Below, one piece after another: positions 1 to 8,115 of a stretch of 64,000 nucleotides of DNA (its first letter is position 1; each line of letters begins with the position of its first letter). The notes below the pieces were generated by a model. It saw nothing but the letters and a program-made list of their open reading frames with translations, had not been told where the DNA came from and ran no database searches. The DNA lies in assembly GCA_039920665.1 (NCBI GenBank), contig JBDSDH010000042.1, forward strand, positions 1 to 64,000, read 5' to 3'. This stretch comes from WLMZ01 sp039920665. Its GTDB lineage: Bacteria > Actinomycetota > Acidimicrobiia > Acidimicrobiales > Ilumatobacteraceae. A program made the translations under genes and the position numbers.

Positions 1-142
1 CGAGTTCGTGCTGCTTGCGGGCGCTGATGATCACCGATGCGCCGGCATCGAGCAGGCCACGAGCGATCATCGCCCCGATCCCGCGGCTGCCGCCGGTGAC
101 GAGCGCAGATTTGCCGGCAAGGGAGAAAAGGTCTGAAGCCAT
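1..142 (-). CDS. SDR-family NAD(P)-dependent oxidoreductase, N-terminal part only
   Basis: The minus strand opens with ATG at 142 and stays open to the window edge, giving about 47 residues. The peptide has the short-chain dehydrogenase start: a hydrophobic strand followed by the dinucleotide-binding glycine motif TGGSRGIG at about residues 15-22, then an AxGLLDAGASVIISAR-type second strand. Classic SDR proteins are about 250 residues, so roughly four fifths of the gene, including the Ser-Tyr-Lys active site, lies outside the window. The substrate cannot be inferred. It is divergent from hemE, with an 87-base gap between the two starts. Confidence 0.85.
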   Translation of the reverse strand, partial: MASDLFSLAGKSALVTGGSRGIGAMIARGLLDAGASVIISARKQHEL

Positions 143-229
143 CCCGCAAGTCTGGCCGCCACCGCCGACCGATCTCGTAGTGGCGCGCGTGCCGGCGGCA
201 AGCAGCCTGGCAGATAGCGTCGTCGTGAT

Positions 230-1270
230 ATGACGGTGATGCCGAGCGCCCCCTTTCTTGCTGCTGCCCGGGGCGAGTCGACGAGCCACACACCGGTGTG
301 GTTCATGCGTCAAGCCGGGCGCGCCCTGCCCGAATACAAGGCCGTTCGCGGCGAGGGCAGCATCCTCCATGCGATCAAGAACCCGGAGCTCTCGGCGGCG
401 ATCACGATCCAGCCCGTCACCCGCTACGGCGTCGATGCGGCGGTGCTCTACAGCGACATCGTCGTGCCGGCCCATGCGATCGGGTTCGGTATGGACGTTG
501 CTCCCGGCACCGGCCCGGTCGCGAGCGAGCCGTTCCGCAGCCCGTCCGACCTCGCCCGAGTACGCGTGTTCGAGCCCGAGATCGACACGCCGTACGTGAT
601 CGAGACCGTCAAGATCCTGGCCAAGGAACTGCGGGTGCCGATCCTGGCCTTCGCGGGTGCACCGTTCACCGTCGGCAGCTATCTGATCGAGGGACGGCCG
701 AGTCGCACCTACGAGCACACCAAGGCGTTGATGCACACCGACGAGACCACCTGGCACGAGCTGATGGGGCGCCTCGCCGATCATGCGATCGCCTCGATCC
801 AGAGCCAACTCGATGCCGGGGCTTCGGCGTTCCAGCTGTTCGACTCGTGGGCGGGCGCTCTCAGCCGGCGGGACTACGAACGGTATGCGATGCCGCACTC
901 ATCGCAGGTCTTCGCCGAACTCAAGGCGTCGCATCCCGATGCGGCCGGCATTCACTTCGGGATCGGCTGCGACCACCTTCTCGAATCGATGTATGCCGCG
1001 GGGGCGACGATCATGGGCCTCGATTGGCGGACTCGCATTGCCGACGCTCGCACCCGACTCGGTTCGGGAACCGTCATCCAGGGCAACCTCGATCCGGCCA
1101 TCGTGCTGGCCGGTTGGCCGGTCGCCCAGCGCGGCTGCGACGAAGTGCTGGCCGACAACGCCGGTCACCCCGGCCACATCTTCAACCTCGGCCACGGCGT
1201 CCAGCCCAACACCGACCCGGGCGTGCTCGAGCAGGTCGTCGCCTACGTCCACGAATCGACACGGGTATGA
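230..1270 (+). CDS. hemE: Uroporphyrinogen decarboxylase
   Basis: Cytoplasmic enzyme that removes four carboxyl groups from uroporphyrinogen III to give coproporphyrinogen III. Both family signatures are visible: WFMRQAGRALPEY at residues 24-36 and GAPFTVGSYLIEG at about 142-154. The 346-residue length is normal. A second in-frame ATG at 239 is possible; a TAGCGT hexamer 9 bases before 230 weakly favours the first. The stop overlaps the next start as ATGA, so hemE, cpfC and cgoX are very likely translationally coupled. Product of this step feeds directly into the two downstream enzymes. Confidence 0.96.
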   Translation: MTVMPSAPFLAAARGESTSHTPVWFMRQAGRALPEYKAVRGEGSILHAIKNPELSAAITIQPVTRYGVDAAVLYSDIVVPAHAIGFGMDVAPGTGPVASEPFRSPSDLARVRVFEPEIDTPYVIETVKILAKELRVPILAFAGAPFTVGSYLIEGRPSRTYEHTKALMHTDETTWHELMGRLADHAIASIQSQLDAGASAFQLFDSWAGALSRRDYERYAMPHSSQVFAELKASHPDAAGIHFGIGCDHLLESMYAAGATIMGLDWRTRIADARTRLGSGTVIQGNLDPAIVLAGWPVAQRGCDEVLADNAGHPGHIFNLGHGVQPNTDPGVLEQVVAYVHESTRV

Positions 1271-2217
1271 GCGAGATCCGCATGAACGAGACCCGGACAG
1301 CGGTGCTGTTGATGGCGTACGGTACGCCGCGCACGCCGGACGAGATCCTGCCCTACTACACCGACATCCGTCGCGGCCGCGTGCCAACCGACGAGCAACT
1401 CGCCGATCTGACCCGTCGCTATGACGCGATCGGCGGCATCTCGCCGCTGGCCCAACGAACCGAAGCCCAACGCGATGCGCTGCAGGCTGCGCTCGACGCC
1501 GCCGCGCCCGGACAGTACTTCGTCACGCTCGGACTCAAGCACGCCGCGCCGATGATCGAGACCGCAGTCGAAGATCTCGCTGACGCTGGATTCCGCCGCA
1601 TCGTCGGCCTGGTGCTCGCCCCCCACTTCAGTTCGTTCTCGATCGGCCAGTACATGGACCGCGCCGAGGCAGCCGCCACGCCGCATGGCATCACCGTCAC
1701 CCGGATCACGAGTTGGGCCACCGAGCCGGCTTTCATCGACTTCATCGCCGCCGACCTGCGCCGCCGCCTCGACGCGATGCCTGCCAACACCAAGGTGCTG
1801 TTCACCGCTCACTCGCTACCGCAGCGGATCATCGATGCCGGCGACCCGTATCCCGACGAACTGCGGGCGACCGCCGAACTCGTCGCCATGGCGGTCGGCC
1901 TCGGCCATTGGAGCCGCTGGGCGATTGCATGGCAGTCGGCCGGCCGCACGCCCGAGCCGTGGATCGGCCCTGACATCCTCCAGGTGATCAACGAACTCGG
2001 CGCAAGCGAGAACGCTTCGGGCGTGCTCGTGTCCGCGGTGGGTTTTGTCGCCGACCACCTCGAGGTGCTCTATGACCTCGACATCGAGGCCACCCACCTC
2101 GCCCACTCGCTGGGACTCGCGTTCGACCGCACTGCATGCGTCAACGACGACCCGACCGTGATGTCGGCACTCGCCATGCGGGTGATCGGGGCCGACGCGT
2201 CCCGACCGCCAGCATGA
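1267..2217 (+). CDS. cpfC: Coproporphyrin III ferrochelatase
   Basis: Inserts ferrous iron into a porphyrin. The protein (316 residues) resembles the soluble Bacillus/actinobacterial type: His92 in GLKHAAP and His182 in TAHSLPQ sit almost exactly where B. subtilis His88 and His183 are, and GFVADHLEVLYD near the end is the conserved metal/porphyrin-site segment. By family knowledge such enzymes use coproporphyrin III, hence cpfC rather than hemH; the substrate itself is inferred. The start ATG at 1267 overlaps the hemE stop by 4 bases (a second ATG lies at 1282), and its own stop overlaps the cgoX start by 4 bases. Confidence 0.93.
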   Translation: MSEIRMNETRTAVLLMAYGTPRTPDEILPYYTDIRRGRVPTDEQLADLTRRYDAIGGISPLAQRTEAQRDALQAALDAAAPGQYFVTLGLKHAAPMIETAVEDLADAGFRRIVGLVLAPHFSSFSIGQYMDRAEAAATPHGITVTRITSWATEPAFIDFIAADLRRRLDAMPANTKVLFTAHSLPQRIIDAGDPYPDELRATAELVAMAVGLGHWSRWAIAWQSAGRTPEPWIGPDILQVINELGASENASGVLVSAVGFVADHLEVLYDLDIEATHLAHSLGLAFDRTACVNDDPTVMSALAMRVIGADASRPPA

Positions 2218-3626
2218 GTTCACCCGTTCGAATCATCGTTGTCGGCGCCGGAATCACCGGACTGACCGCGGCTTACCGACTGTCGGCTGCCCTGCCGGAC
2301 GCACGGATCACGATCATCGAAGCTGATGATCGTGTCGGCGGCAAGATCCGCTCGACCCCGTTCGCCGGCATCGAAGGCATCGACGAAGGTGCCGATGCCT
2401 TCCTCACCCGGGTTCCGCACGCCATTGCGCTCGCCCGCGAACTGGGCCTCGGTGATGCGCTGACGTCACCCGCCGTTGCCTCTGCCAACGTGTGGTGGAA
2501 CGGTCTGCACCGGATCCCCGACGGCCTGTTGCTCGGCATGCCCTCGGATATCGGCAAGCTCGCCCGCACCAAACTGCTGACCTGGCCCGGCAAGTTCCGT
2601 GCTGCCCTCGAACCGATCCTGCCCGCCACCGGCGTTGCCCAGGATTCGGTCGGCAAGTTGATCCGCAAGCGGTTCGGCAGGCAGGTCCACGAGCGTCTCG
2701 TCGATCCCCTCGTGGGCAGTATCTACGCGGCCGACACCGAGCACTTCAGCTTGTCCGGCGTCCCCCAGATCGAACAGCTGGCGATCAACAACCGCAGCTT
2801 GTTGATCGGCGCCCGCCGTACACGCGTCAAAGCGGCCAAAACTGCGGGCACCACACCCGTCGGACCGATCTTCGCCACGCCGAATGCCGGTATGGCGACA
2901 CTGACCAACGCCTTGGCAGACGTCCTCGCCGAACGTGGCGTCGAGATCCGGCTCGGGACCACGGTCTCGCGACTGTACCGCGGCGACGTCGAGCGTGGAC
3001 GATGGCTGATCGACGGAGAGCCTGCCGATGCCGTTGTGTTGGCAACACCGGCCAAGCCGACCGGTCCGTTGCTGGCCGACGTCTCAGCCGAGGCTGCGGG
3101 GGCGCTCGCGTCGTACGTCCATGCCGGGGTCGTGATGCTGACCCTGGCAATTCCGGCCTCCGACTGGCCAGAGTCGCTCCTGGGCTATTCGGGATATCTC
3201 GTCCCCAAACCGGTTCAGCAGTGGGTGACGGCAGCGTCCTTCGCGACAGCGAAGTGGGATCACTGGCGCACCACCGCAGACGACACGTTCCTGTTGCGGA
3301 TCTCGCTCGGCCGTGACGGTCGCGATCTCACCGGCGAGAGCGATGAAGCCCTGCTCGCTGCTGCAATCGCGGAAGTCGGTCACCATCTCGACATGACCCT
3401 GCATCCAACGGCGCACCGGATCACACGCTGGCCGCTCGCGTTCCCCCAGTACCGACCGGGCCATGCCGCCAAGGTCGCCGCGATCGAAGCGGCGCTCGCT
3501 CGCGACGCAGCAGGGGTCTTCGTGGCTGGTGCGAGCTATCACGGGATCGGCATTCCGGCTTGTATCGCCCAGGCAAACGCCGTGGCCGACGCGGTGTCCG
3601 CTTTCCTGACAACTGTGGGAAACTGA
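2214..3626 (+). CDS. cgoX: Coproporphyrinogen III / protoporphyrinogen oxidase (FAD)
   Basis: FAD-dependent oxidase of the HemY family that oxidises coproporphyrinogen III to coproporphyrin III in the Gram-positive haem route. The N-terminus has the Rossmann motif VVGAGITGLTAAYRL at residues 8-22 followed by an acidic end of strand two (IIEADDRVGGK), and the C-terminus has the FAD-closing segment FVAGASYHGIGIPACI. Length of 470 residues fits the family. The ATG at 2214 overlaps the cpfC stop. The enzyme order decarboxylase-ferrochelatase-oxidase in one coupled operon supports the coproporphyrin-dependent pathway; no coproheme decarboxylase (chdC/hemQ) is present in the window. Confidence 0.93.
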   Translation: MSSPVRIIVVGAGITGLTAAYRLSAALPDARITIIEADDRVGGKIRSTPFAGIEGIDEGADAFLTRVPHAIALARELGLGDALTSPAVASANVWWNGLHRIPDGLLLGMPSDIGKLARTKLLTWPGKFRAALEPILPATGVAQDSVGKLIRKRFGRQVHERLVDPLVGSIYAADTEHFSLSGVPQIEQLAINNRSLLIGARRTRVKAAKTAGTTPVGPIFATPNAGMATLTNALADVLAERGVEIRLGTTVSRLYRGDVERGRWLIDGEPADAVVLATPAKPTGPLLADVSAEAAGALASYVHAGVVMLTLAIPASDWPESLLGYSGYLVPKPVQQWVTAASFATAKWDHWRTTADDTFLLRISLGRDGRDLTGESDEALLAAAIAEVGHHLDMTLHPTAHRITRWPLAFPQYRPGHAAKVAAIEAALARDAAGVFVAGASYHGIGIPACIAQANAVADAVSAFLTTVGN

Positions 3627-3630
3627 CCCG

Positions 3631-4377
3631 ATGCGTGGTGTGCGGACCCGGCTGCTGGCAGTGACACTCGTCGGCGCGTCCCTGTTCGTGGCGTGCGGAG
3701 GCGACACCCAGGTGGCCACCGGCATCGTCGGCGTCCCGGTGATCACGGCGCCACCACCAGAGACCGACGCACCCACAACCACCGAGGCGGCCACCACCAC
3801 GACCACCGCGACCACCGCGACCACCGAGGCTCCGACCACGACCCCCGAGACGGCCGCACCGACCACCGAGCCGGCGACCACCATCGCCGAGACGACAGTT
3901 CCGCCGACCACGATCCCGGAGACGGCGCCAGCCACGGCGCCGACTCCGATCGCTCCTCCGGCCGACACTCGCGGCCAGGAAGCGGTGATCGCACTCGGAT
4001 CGATCGAGATCCCCAAGCTCGGCCTCAATGCCTCGATGTTCGAGGGCATCCGGCTGACCACGCTCGACCGCGGTCCCGGGCACTGGCCCGGCACGGCAAT
4101 GCCCGGTTCAACCGGCAACGTCGTTGTCGCCGGCCACCGCACCAGCCACAGCAAGCCATTTCGGCACCTGGAGATGCTCGTACCCGGCGACGAAGTCATC
4201 TTCAACACTGCTGACGGCCGGTTCGTCTACGCCGTCACCAGTACCGAGATCGTCTACCCCGATGCCGTCCACATCATCGATCAGACCGCGGACCGCACGG
4301 CAACGCTGTTCGCCTGCCACCCCGTGGGCTCCACGAAGCAGCGGATCGTGATCCACCTCGCGATGGTCGGCGGCTGA
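3631..4377 (+). CDS. Class E sortase with lipoprotein-like N-terminus
   Basis: Membrane-attached transpeptidase-like protein of 248 residues. Residues 1-22 form a signal ending in LFVAC, a plausible lipobox, followed by a Thr/Pro/Glu-rich linker of about 90 residues. The sortase domain starts near residue 120 (IEIPKLGLNASM). The catalytic set is visible: His169 in AGHRTSH, Cys229 in TLFACHP and Arg238 in KQRIVI. The TLxxCHP form is typical of actinobacterial class E sortases. The gene starts 4 bases after cgoX and probably belongs to the hem transcript, though a functional link is not apparent. No pilin or LPxTG/LAxTG substrate is encoded nearby. Confidence 0.85.
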   Translation: MRGVRTRLLAVTLVGASLFVACGGDTQVATGIVGVPVITAPPPETDAPTTTEAATTTTTATTATTEAPTTTPETAAPTTEPATTIAETTVPPTTIPETAPATAPTPIAPPADTRGQEAVIALGSIEIPKLGLNASMFEGIRLTTLDRGPGHWPGTAMPGSTGNVVVAGHRTSHSKPFRHLEMLVPGDEVIFNTADGRFVYAVTSTEIVYPDAVHIIDQTADRTATLFACHPVGSTKQRIVIHLAMVGG

Positions 4378-4452
4378 ACCGGCTCCAGCCCGCGGCTGCG
4401 CCACACCACTCAAACCGCCGGCGCGGCCCACTGTCCACCGCCGCCGCACCGG

Positions 4453-4458
4453 TATCGT
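4453..4458 (+). promoter_or_regulatory. TAnnnT -10 box, probable leaderless start of lnt-like gene
   Basis: TATCGT lies 8 bases before the GTG at 4467 and there is no purine-rich ribosome binding site, which suggests transcription starts at or next to the start codon and supports that GTG. Confidence 0.45.
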
Positions 4459-4466
4459 CAGCGTCC

Positions 4467-6074
4467 GTGCGCCGACCCCGACGACCTCGCAAGCAGGCGC
4501 TGTACGCATTCGGCGGCGGGCTGCTCGTCGCCCTCTCCCTGCCGCCGTGGGGTATCTGGCCGCTGGCGTTCGTCGGCATCATCCTGCTCGAACTGTCGCT
4601 CGGGTCGGCGCCGACGCGAGCCACCCGTTTCCGTTACGGCTGGTTGTTCGGTGCTGGCTGGTTGTACCCGGGCATGGTCTGGATGTGGTTCCTGACCGCA
4701 CCGGGTTACGTGCTGGCGGCGGCGCTGTTCGCTGCGTTCCACGGGCTGGCGGCGATGATCGCACCGCCTGGCAACTGGCGGGTGATCGGGCGTCCGCTCG
4801 TGCACACCCTGGCCGAGGCACTGCGGTTCTGTTTCCCGTTCGGAGGCGTGCCGCTCGCCAGCCTGGCGATCAGTCAGAGCAGTGGTCCGTTCGTCGACGT
4901 GTCACGGGTCGGCGGGCCGGTGCTGCTCACCTGGCTGACGTTCCAGATCGGGTTCGCACTCGCCGGCCCATCCCCCGGCGTACCCCGCTTCGCTCGACGC
5001 CGCAGACCGGAAGCGCAAGGTGCCTCACACGGCATGCTCGGGCTGCTGGCCGTGGTCGCACTGCTCATCATCGCGGCCGTCGCGCCGTCAGGCGATGCGA
5101 CCGACAAGAACCTGAAGGTCGCGATCGTCCAGGGTGGTGGGCCGCAGGGCACCCACGCCGTGAACGTCGTGCGCTGCGGCGCTGACGGCCAGATCGAGCC
5201 CGCCGGCGACGTGAGCGGATCGCGTTGCGTCACCCTGCGCCAACTTGCGGCGACCAGCCAGTTGCAGCCGTCCGACGATCTCGACGTCGTCATCTGGCCA
5301 GAGAACGTGGTCGATGTCGAAGAGTTCAGCGCAAGCGTCGAGTTCGGCGAGATCGCAGCCGAGGCCGAGCGGTTGCACGCGACGTTTCTCGTCGGCGTCA
5401 CCGAGGAGACCGGCGACAACCGGTTCACCAATGCTCAGGTCGTCGTCACCCCGAACGGTGAGTACACCGGCCGCTACGACAAGGTGCGCCGGGTCCCCTT
5501 CGGCGAATACGTTCCGCTGCGGGGGTTGCTCGAAGCACTCGGCGCGCCAACCAACCTCGTGCCCCGCAACGCGGTGGCAGGCACGGATCCGGCCTACCTG
5601 TCGTTGCCCGATGGCACGCGGGTTGCGGTCGTGATCTCGTGGGAGGTGTTTTTCGGGGGTCGTGCTCGCGACGGCGTCAGCCACGGTGGCGAACTACTGA
5701 TCAACCCGACCAACGGCAGCAGTTACACCTGGACGGTGCTCCAGACTCAACAGGTCGCGTCGTCGCGGCTGCGCGCGATCGAAACCGGTCGCTGGGTCGC
5801 CCAAGCTGCTCCGACCGGTTTCTCGGCATTCGTTTCGCCCAACGGCGATGTGTACGAACGCACCTCGGTGAGCGAGCAGGCCGTCATCACCCACACCGTC
5901 GAACTACGCACCGGCGACACCTGGTACGTGTCGCTCGGCGACAAGCCGTGGGTGGCGTTCGCTGCGGTGCTGTTGATCGTGGCGCTGTGGCGAAGCGGCT
6001 GGCGCCCGAAGTCGCGCCCTGTGAACCGCACGGACGAGAGCGACTCGGCTACGACAGTTCCACCATCACTGTGA
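4467..6074 (+). CDS. lnt: Apolipoprotein N-acyltransferase homologue with Ser in place of the catalytic Cys
   Basis: Membrane enzyme that would N-acylate the lipoprotein cysteine. At 535 residues it has about six N-terminal membrane segments (residues 10-220), a nitrilase-like domain (about 210-500) and one C-terminal helix. The nitrilase triad can be followed: Glu279 in WPENV, Lys339 in YDKVRR, and position 391 in VVISWEVFF. Spacing Lys339-391 is 52, identical to E. coli Lys335-Cys387, but the residue is Ser (TCG at 5637-5639), not Cys. Whether this protein still acylates, uses Ser as nucleophile, or has another role is open. Its end overlaps the convergent dtd by 26 bases. Confidence 0.82.
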   Translation: MRRPRRPRKQALYAFGGGLLVALSLPPWGIWPLAFVGIILLELSLGSAPTRATRFRYGWLFGAGWLYPGMVWMWFLTAPGYVLAAALFAAFHGLAAMIAPPGNWRVIGRPLVHTLAEALRFCFPFGGVPLASLAISQSSGPFVDVSRVGGPVLLTWLTFQIGFALAGPSPGVPRFARRRRPEAQGASHGMLGLLAVVALLIIAAVAPSGDATDKNLKVAIVQGGGPQGTHAVNVVRCGADGQIEPAGDVSGSRCVTLRQLAATSQLQPSDDLDVVIWPENVVDVEEFSASVEFGEIAAEAERLHATFLVGVTEETGDNRFTNAQVVVTPNGEYTGRYDKVRRVPFGEYVPLRGLLEALGAPTNLVPRNAVAGTDPAYLSLPDGTRVAVVISWEVFFGGRARDGVSHGGELLINPTNGSSYTWTVLQTQQVASSRLRAIETGRWVAQAAPTGFSAFVSPNGDVYERTSVSEQAVITHTVELRTGDTWYVSLGDKPWVAFAAVLLIVALWRSGWRPKSRPVNRTDESDSATTVPPSL

Positions 6075-6489
6075 CGGGCCCGTCATTGGTGAGCGACACC
6101 AGCATGTCGGTCCGGAATCGGCCGGTCGCGACCGTGGCACCGAGCCGCCGGAGTTCGGCGATCACGACTTCGACGAGCGGCTCGGCCACTTCGGGGCGGG
6201 CAGCGGCGATGTAGCTCGGACGGCGCCCTGCGGACGTGTCGGCATACAGCGTGAACTGGCTGACGATGAGCACTTCCTGGGTCGTGTCGGCGACCGAACG
6301 GTTCATCACGCCGTTGTCGTCGTCGAAGATCCGCACGTTCCAGATCTTGTCGGCCAGCTTGCGGGCGATGGCTTCGGTGTCACCGTGGGTGACGCCGACC
6401 AGCACGCAGAGTCCGCCACCGATCGCGCCAACCACCTCGCCCGCGACCGTCACCGACGCCTCTCGAACCCGCTGCACCAAACCACGCAT
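6049..6489 (-). CDS. dtd: D-aminoacyl-tRNA deacylase
   Basis: Hydrolyses D-aminoacyl-tRNAs (and glycyl-tRNA-Ala), recycling tRNA charged with the wrong enantiomer; cytoplasmic homodimer. The 146-residue protein is full length and shows both active-site motifs of the family: SQFTLYAD near residues 77-84 and NDGPVT near 135-140. The N-terminus MRGLVQRVREASVTV is the usual DTD start. It is a single-gene unit converging on the lnt-like gene, and its last codons overlap that gene. Confidence 0.95.
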   Translation of the reverse strand: MRGLVQRVREASVTVAGEVVGAIGGGLCVLVGVTHGDTEAIARKLADKIWNVRIFDDDNGVMNRSVADTTQEVLIVSQFTLYADTSAGRRPSYIAAARPEVAEPLVEVVIAELRRLGATVATGRFRTDMLVSLTNDGPVTVMVELS

Positions 6490-6764
6490 CCGCCCATCTT
6501 GCCCGTTGCGATGAGCAGGGCAACGTCCAGGATCTGCTGCAGCACCCAGGACGCAACGTGTCGTCCTCCGGCGCTCGGACGAGCCCCGCAGCCCACGTGA
6601 CCATGACGGCGGTTGAAGTCATCGTCCAATCGGCGAAGAGCAATCCCGCCAACGACCCTCTCGCCGTCGACGATCCAACGGGATGCGCAGAACTCCTCCG
6701 ACGCCCGCGACGCACGCTACAGAACGGCGAATCCGCGCTCGTCCATCGGCAGAAGTGGTCAGGG

Positions 6765-7047
6765 TCAGTCGATCTCGACGGTGCGCCACCTGATGTTCTC
6801 CGCGTCGAGGATCTCTGGCAGGACACCTCGGGCAGCGAGAGCAGGCTCCGTATCGCCGTCGCCTGATGAGGGGCATCGAGACCAGGAAACGGCCCCGAGA
6901 GATGACCCCGGCTCCGCCGACGGCGGCCCGGCAGGCCCGGTAGTACCAAGACGTCGTGGTGTGGCGCCGGCCTTCCCCGACGAGGCCGACGAGGCCGTCT
7001 TCGATGAGGAGCCGGTCATCGAGGATGATCGTGGGGACGAGTGCCAC
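6765..7047 (-). pseudogene. Decayed PIN-like/toxin-like small protein gene with frameshifts
   Basis: The GTG at 7047 follows directly after the TAA of the upstream small gene. Frame 1 gives a convincing start (VPTIILDDRLLIEDGL, then TTTSWYYRACRAAVGGAG) up to about 6910. There a run of four C at 6906-6909 (plus strand) appears one base short: with one more G on the minus strand the reading continues as GGHLSGPFPGLDAPHQATAI. Near 6840 the frame shifts again to ARGVLPEILDAENIRWRTVE and stops at 6765. Two shifts and a short middle suggest a broken gene, formerly perhaps 130-150 residues. The two-gene layout resembles a toxin-antitoxin pair, but the family is not recognised with certainty. Nothing else is visible in 6490-6764. 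Confidence 0.45.
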
Positions 7048-7203
7048 TTACTGATCGGTCAGGGCTGGGTCCTCGATGCCGGCGAGGCCAGCCTCGTAGC
7101 GGTCTCGGAGCACGTGGCGGAGTTCGCGGCGTGCTGTCTGCATGTCGCCAGGGATGATCAGGGCGGCATCGCCGAGATCGAAACGTGCAGTGCCATCGGC
7201 CAT
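7048..7203 (-). CDS. Small antitoxin-like protein
   Basis: Fifty-one residues starting ATG at 7203 and ending in TAA at 7048, immediately followed by the GTG of the decayed partner gene. The sequence has a short strand-rich start (TARFDLGDAALIIPGD) and then a charged amphipathic helix (ARRELRHVLRDRYEAGL). Size, position and coupling to the next gene resemble the antitoxin half of a type II toxin-antitoxin pair. No DNA-binding motif can be assigned by eye, so the role is inference. Codon usage resembles neighbouring genes. Confidence 0.45.
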   Translation of the reverse strand: MADGTARFDLGDAALIIPGDMQTARRELRHVLRDRYEAGLAGIEDPALTDQ

Positions 7204-7271
7204 GTCGGTCGCCAGAATCTCGCGCTGCAAGAACGGCTGCGTCGCCGTTCTTCGACCGCCAGAATGGTCGG

Positions 7272-8090
7272 GTGACGATCGAATTGCGGGCTGGCTCCGC
7301 GAGCTGCACCATCGCCCCACTCGACGGCGGACGGATCTCGTCACTGCGCGTCGACGATCGCGAGATACTTGTGCCCCGGCTTGCCGAGCACCCGCCGATG
7401 TTCGGCGGGAGCTTCCCGATGGTGCCGTGGGCAGGCCGCATTCGCGACGGTCGGTTCAGCTTCGACGGCAATCACTACCAACTCGAACTCGGCCTGCCGC
7501 CGCATGCGATTCACGGCACCGTATACACCGCGCCGTGGCGGGTCGGCACGGTCGGCAACGATTTCGCCGAACTCTCGTGCCCCACCGGCAGCAGCTGGCC
7601 GTTTGGCGGGATGGTCCGTCAGCGTTTCGAACTCACCTCGGACGAGATCCGGTGCACGTTGTCGATCACCGCTGACGAGCAGGCAATGCCCGCCCAGGTC
7701 GGCTGGCATCCGTGGTTTCCGAAGCCGCATTCGGCCGATGTCGCCTTCGCGTCGATGTTCGAGCGCGATGAGCACGGCATACCGAACGGGCTGATGATCG
7801 CGGTGCCGACAGGTCCGGTCGACGACTGTTTCATCGAGCCGCAGGGTCCGCTGCGGTTGCACTACGACGATCTGACGATTGAGATCGCGAGCGACTGTGA
7901 CCACTGGGTCGTGTTCAGCGCCCTCGAAGATGTGTTCTGCATCGAGCCCCAGAGTGGCGCGCCAAATGCCGTCAACGGGCCGGTATCGCAGCGCATCGAA
8001 CCAGGTCAAACGCTGGAACGATGGATGACCATCGGCTGGCAGCCGTTGTTACATGTTCACGAAACACTTGTGCCGGATACCGACCGGTAA
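7272..8090 (+). CDS. Aldose 1-epimerase family protein
   Basis: Mutarotase-type enzyme that interconverts sugar anomers, acting on a free sugar or a sugar phosphate. The 272-residue product is a beta-sandwich type protein with the expected residues: His in PPHAIHGTVY (about residue 83), His in VGWHPWFP (about 146) as acid, and Glu in CIEPQSGAPNA (about 230) as base. The GTG at 7272 begins the homologous region (TIELRAGSASCTIAPLDGGRI); the longer upstream reading is not family-like. It stands just upstream of a glycosyltransferase operon in the same direction, with 25 bases between, so shared carbohydrate metabolism is plausible. Confidence 0.88.
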   Translation: MTIELRAGSASCTIAPLDGGRISSLRVDDREILVPRLAEHPPMFGGSFPMVPWAGRIRDGRFSFDGNHYQLELGLPPHAIHGTVYTAPWRVGTVGNDFAELSCPTGSSWPFGGMVRQRFELTSDEIRCTLSITADEQAMPAQVGWHPWFPKPHSADVAFASMFERDEHGIPNGLMIAVPTGPVDDCFIEPQGPLRLHYDDLTIEIASDCDHWVVFSALEDVFCIEPQSGAPNAVNGPVSQRIEPGQTLERWMTIGWQPLLHVHETLVPDTDR

Positions 8091-8101
8091 TGGCCGCCAG
8101 A

Positions 8102-8107
8102 TAGCGT
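8102..8107 (+). promoter_or_regulatory. TAnnnT -10 box before glycosyltransferase operon
   Basis: TAGCGT lies 8 bases before the ATG at 8116. It is inside the 25-base gap after the epimerase gene, so the glycosyltransferase operon may have its own leaderless promoter. Confidence 0.35.
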
Positions 8108-8115
8108 TCTTTCTC

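Noticed and set aside
298..1266. Long open frame upstream of cpfC within hemE
   Set aside because: It is the cpfC frame running backward through hemE; composition is Arg-rich and without family features. The real start is 1267.
3084..4208. 374-residue minus-strand frame opposite cgoX and the sortase
   Set aside because: Val/Gly/Ser-rich antisense of the sortase Thr-rich linker; no motif, and both sense genes are clear.
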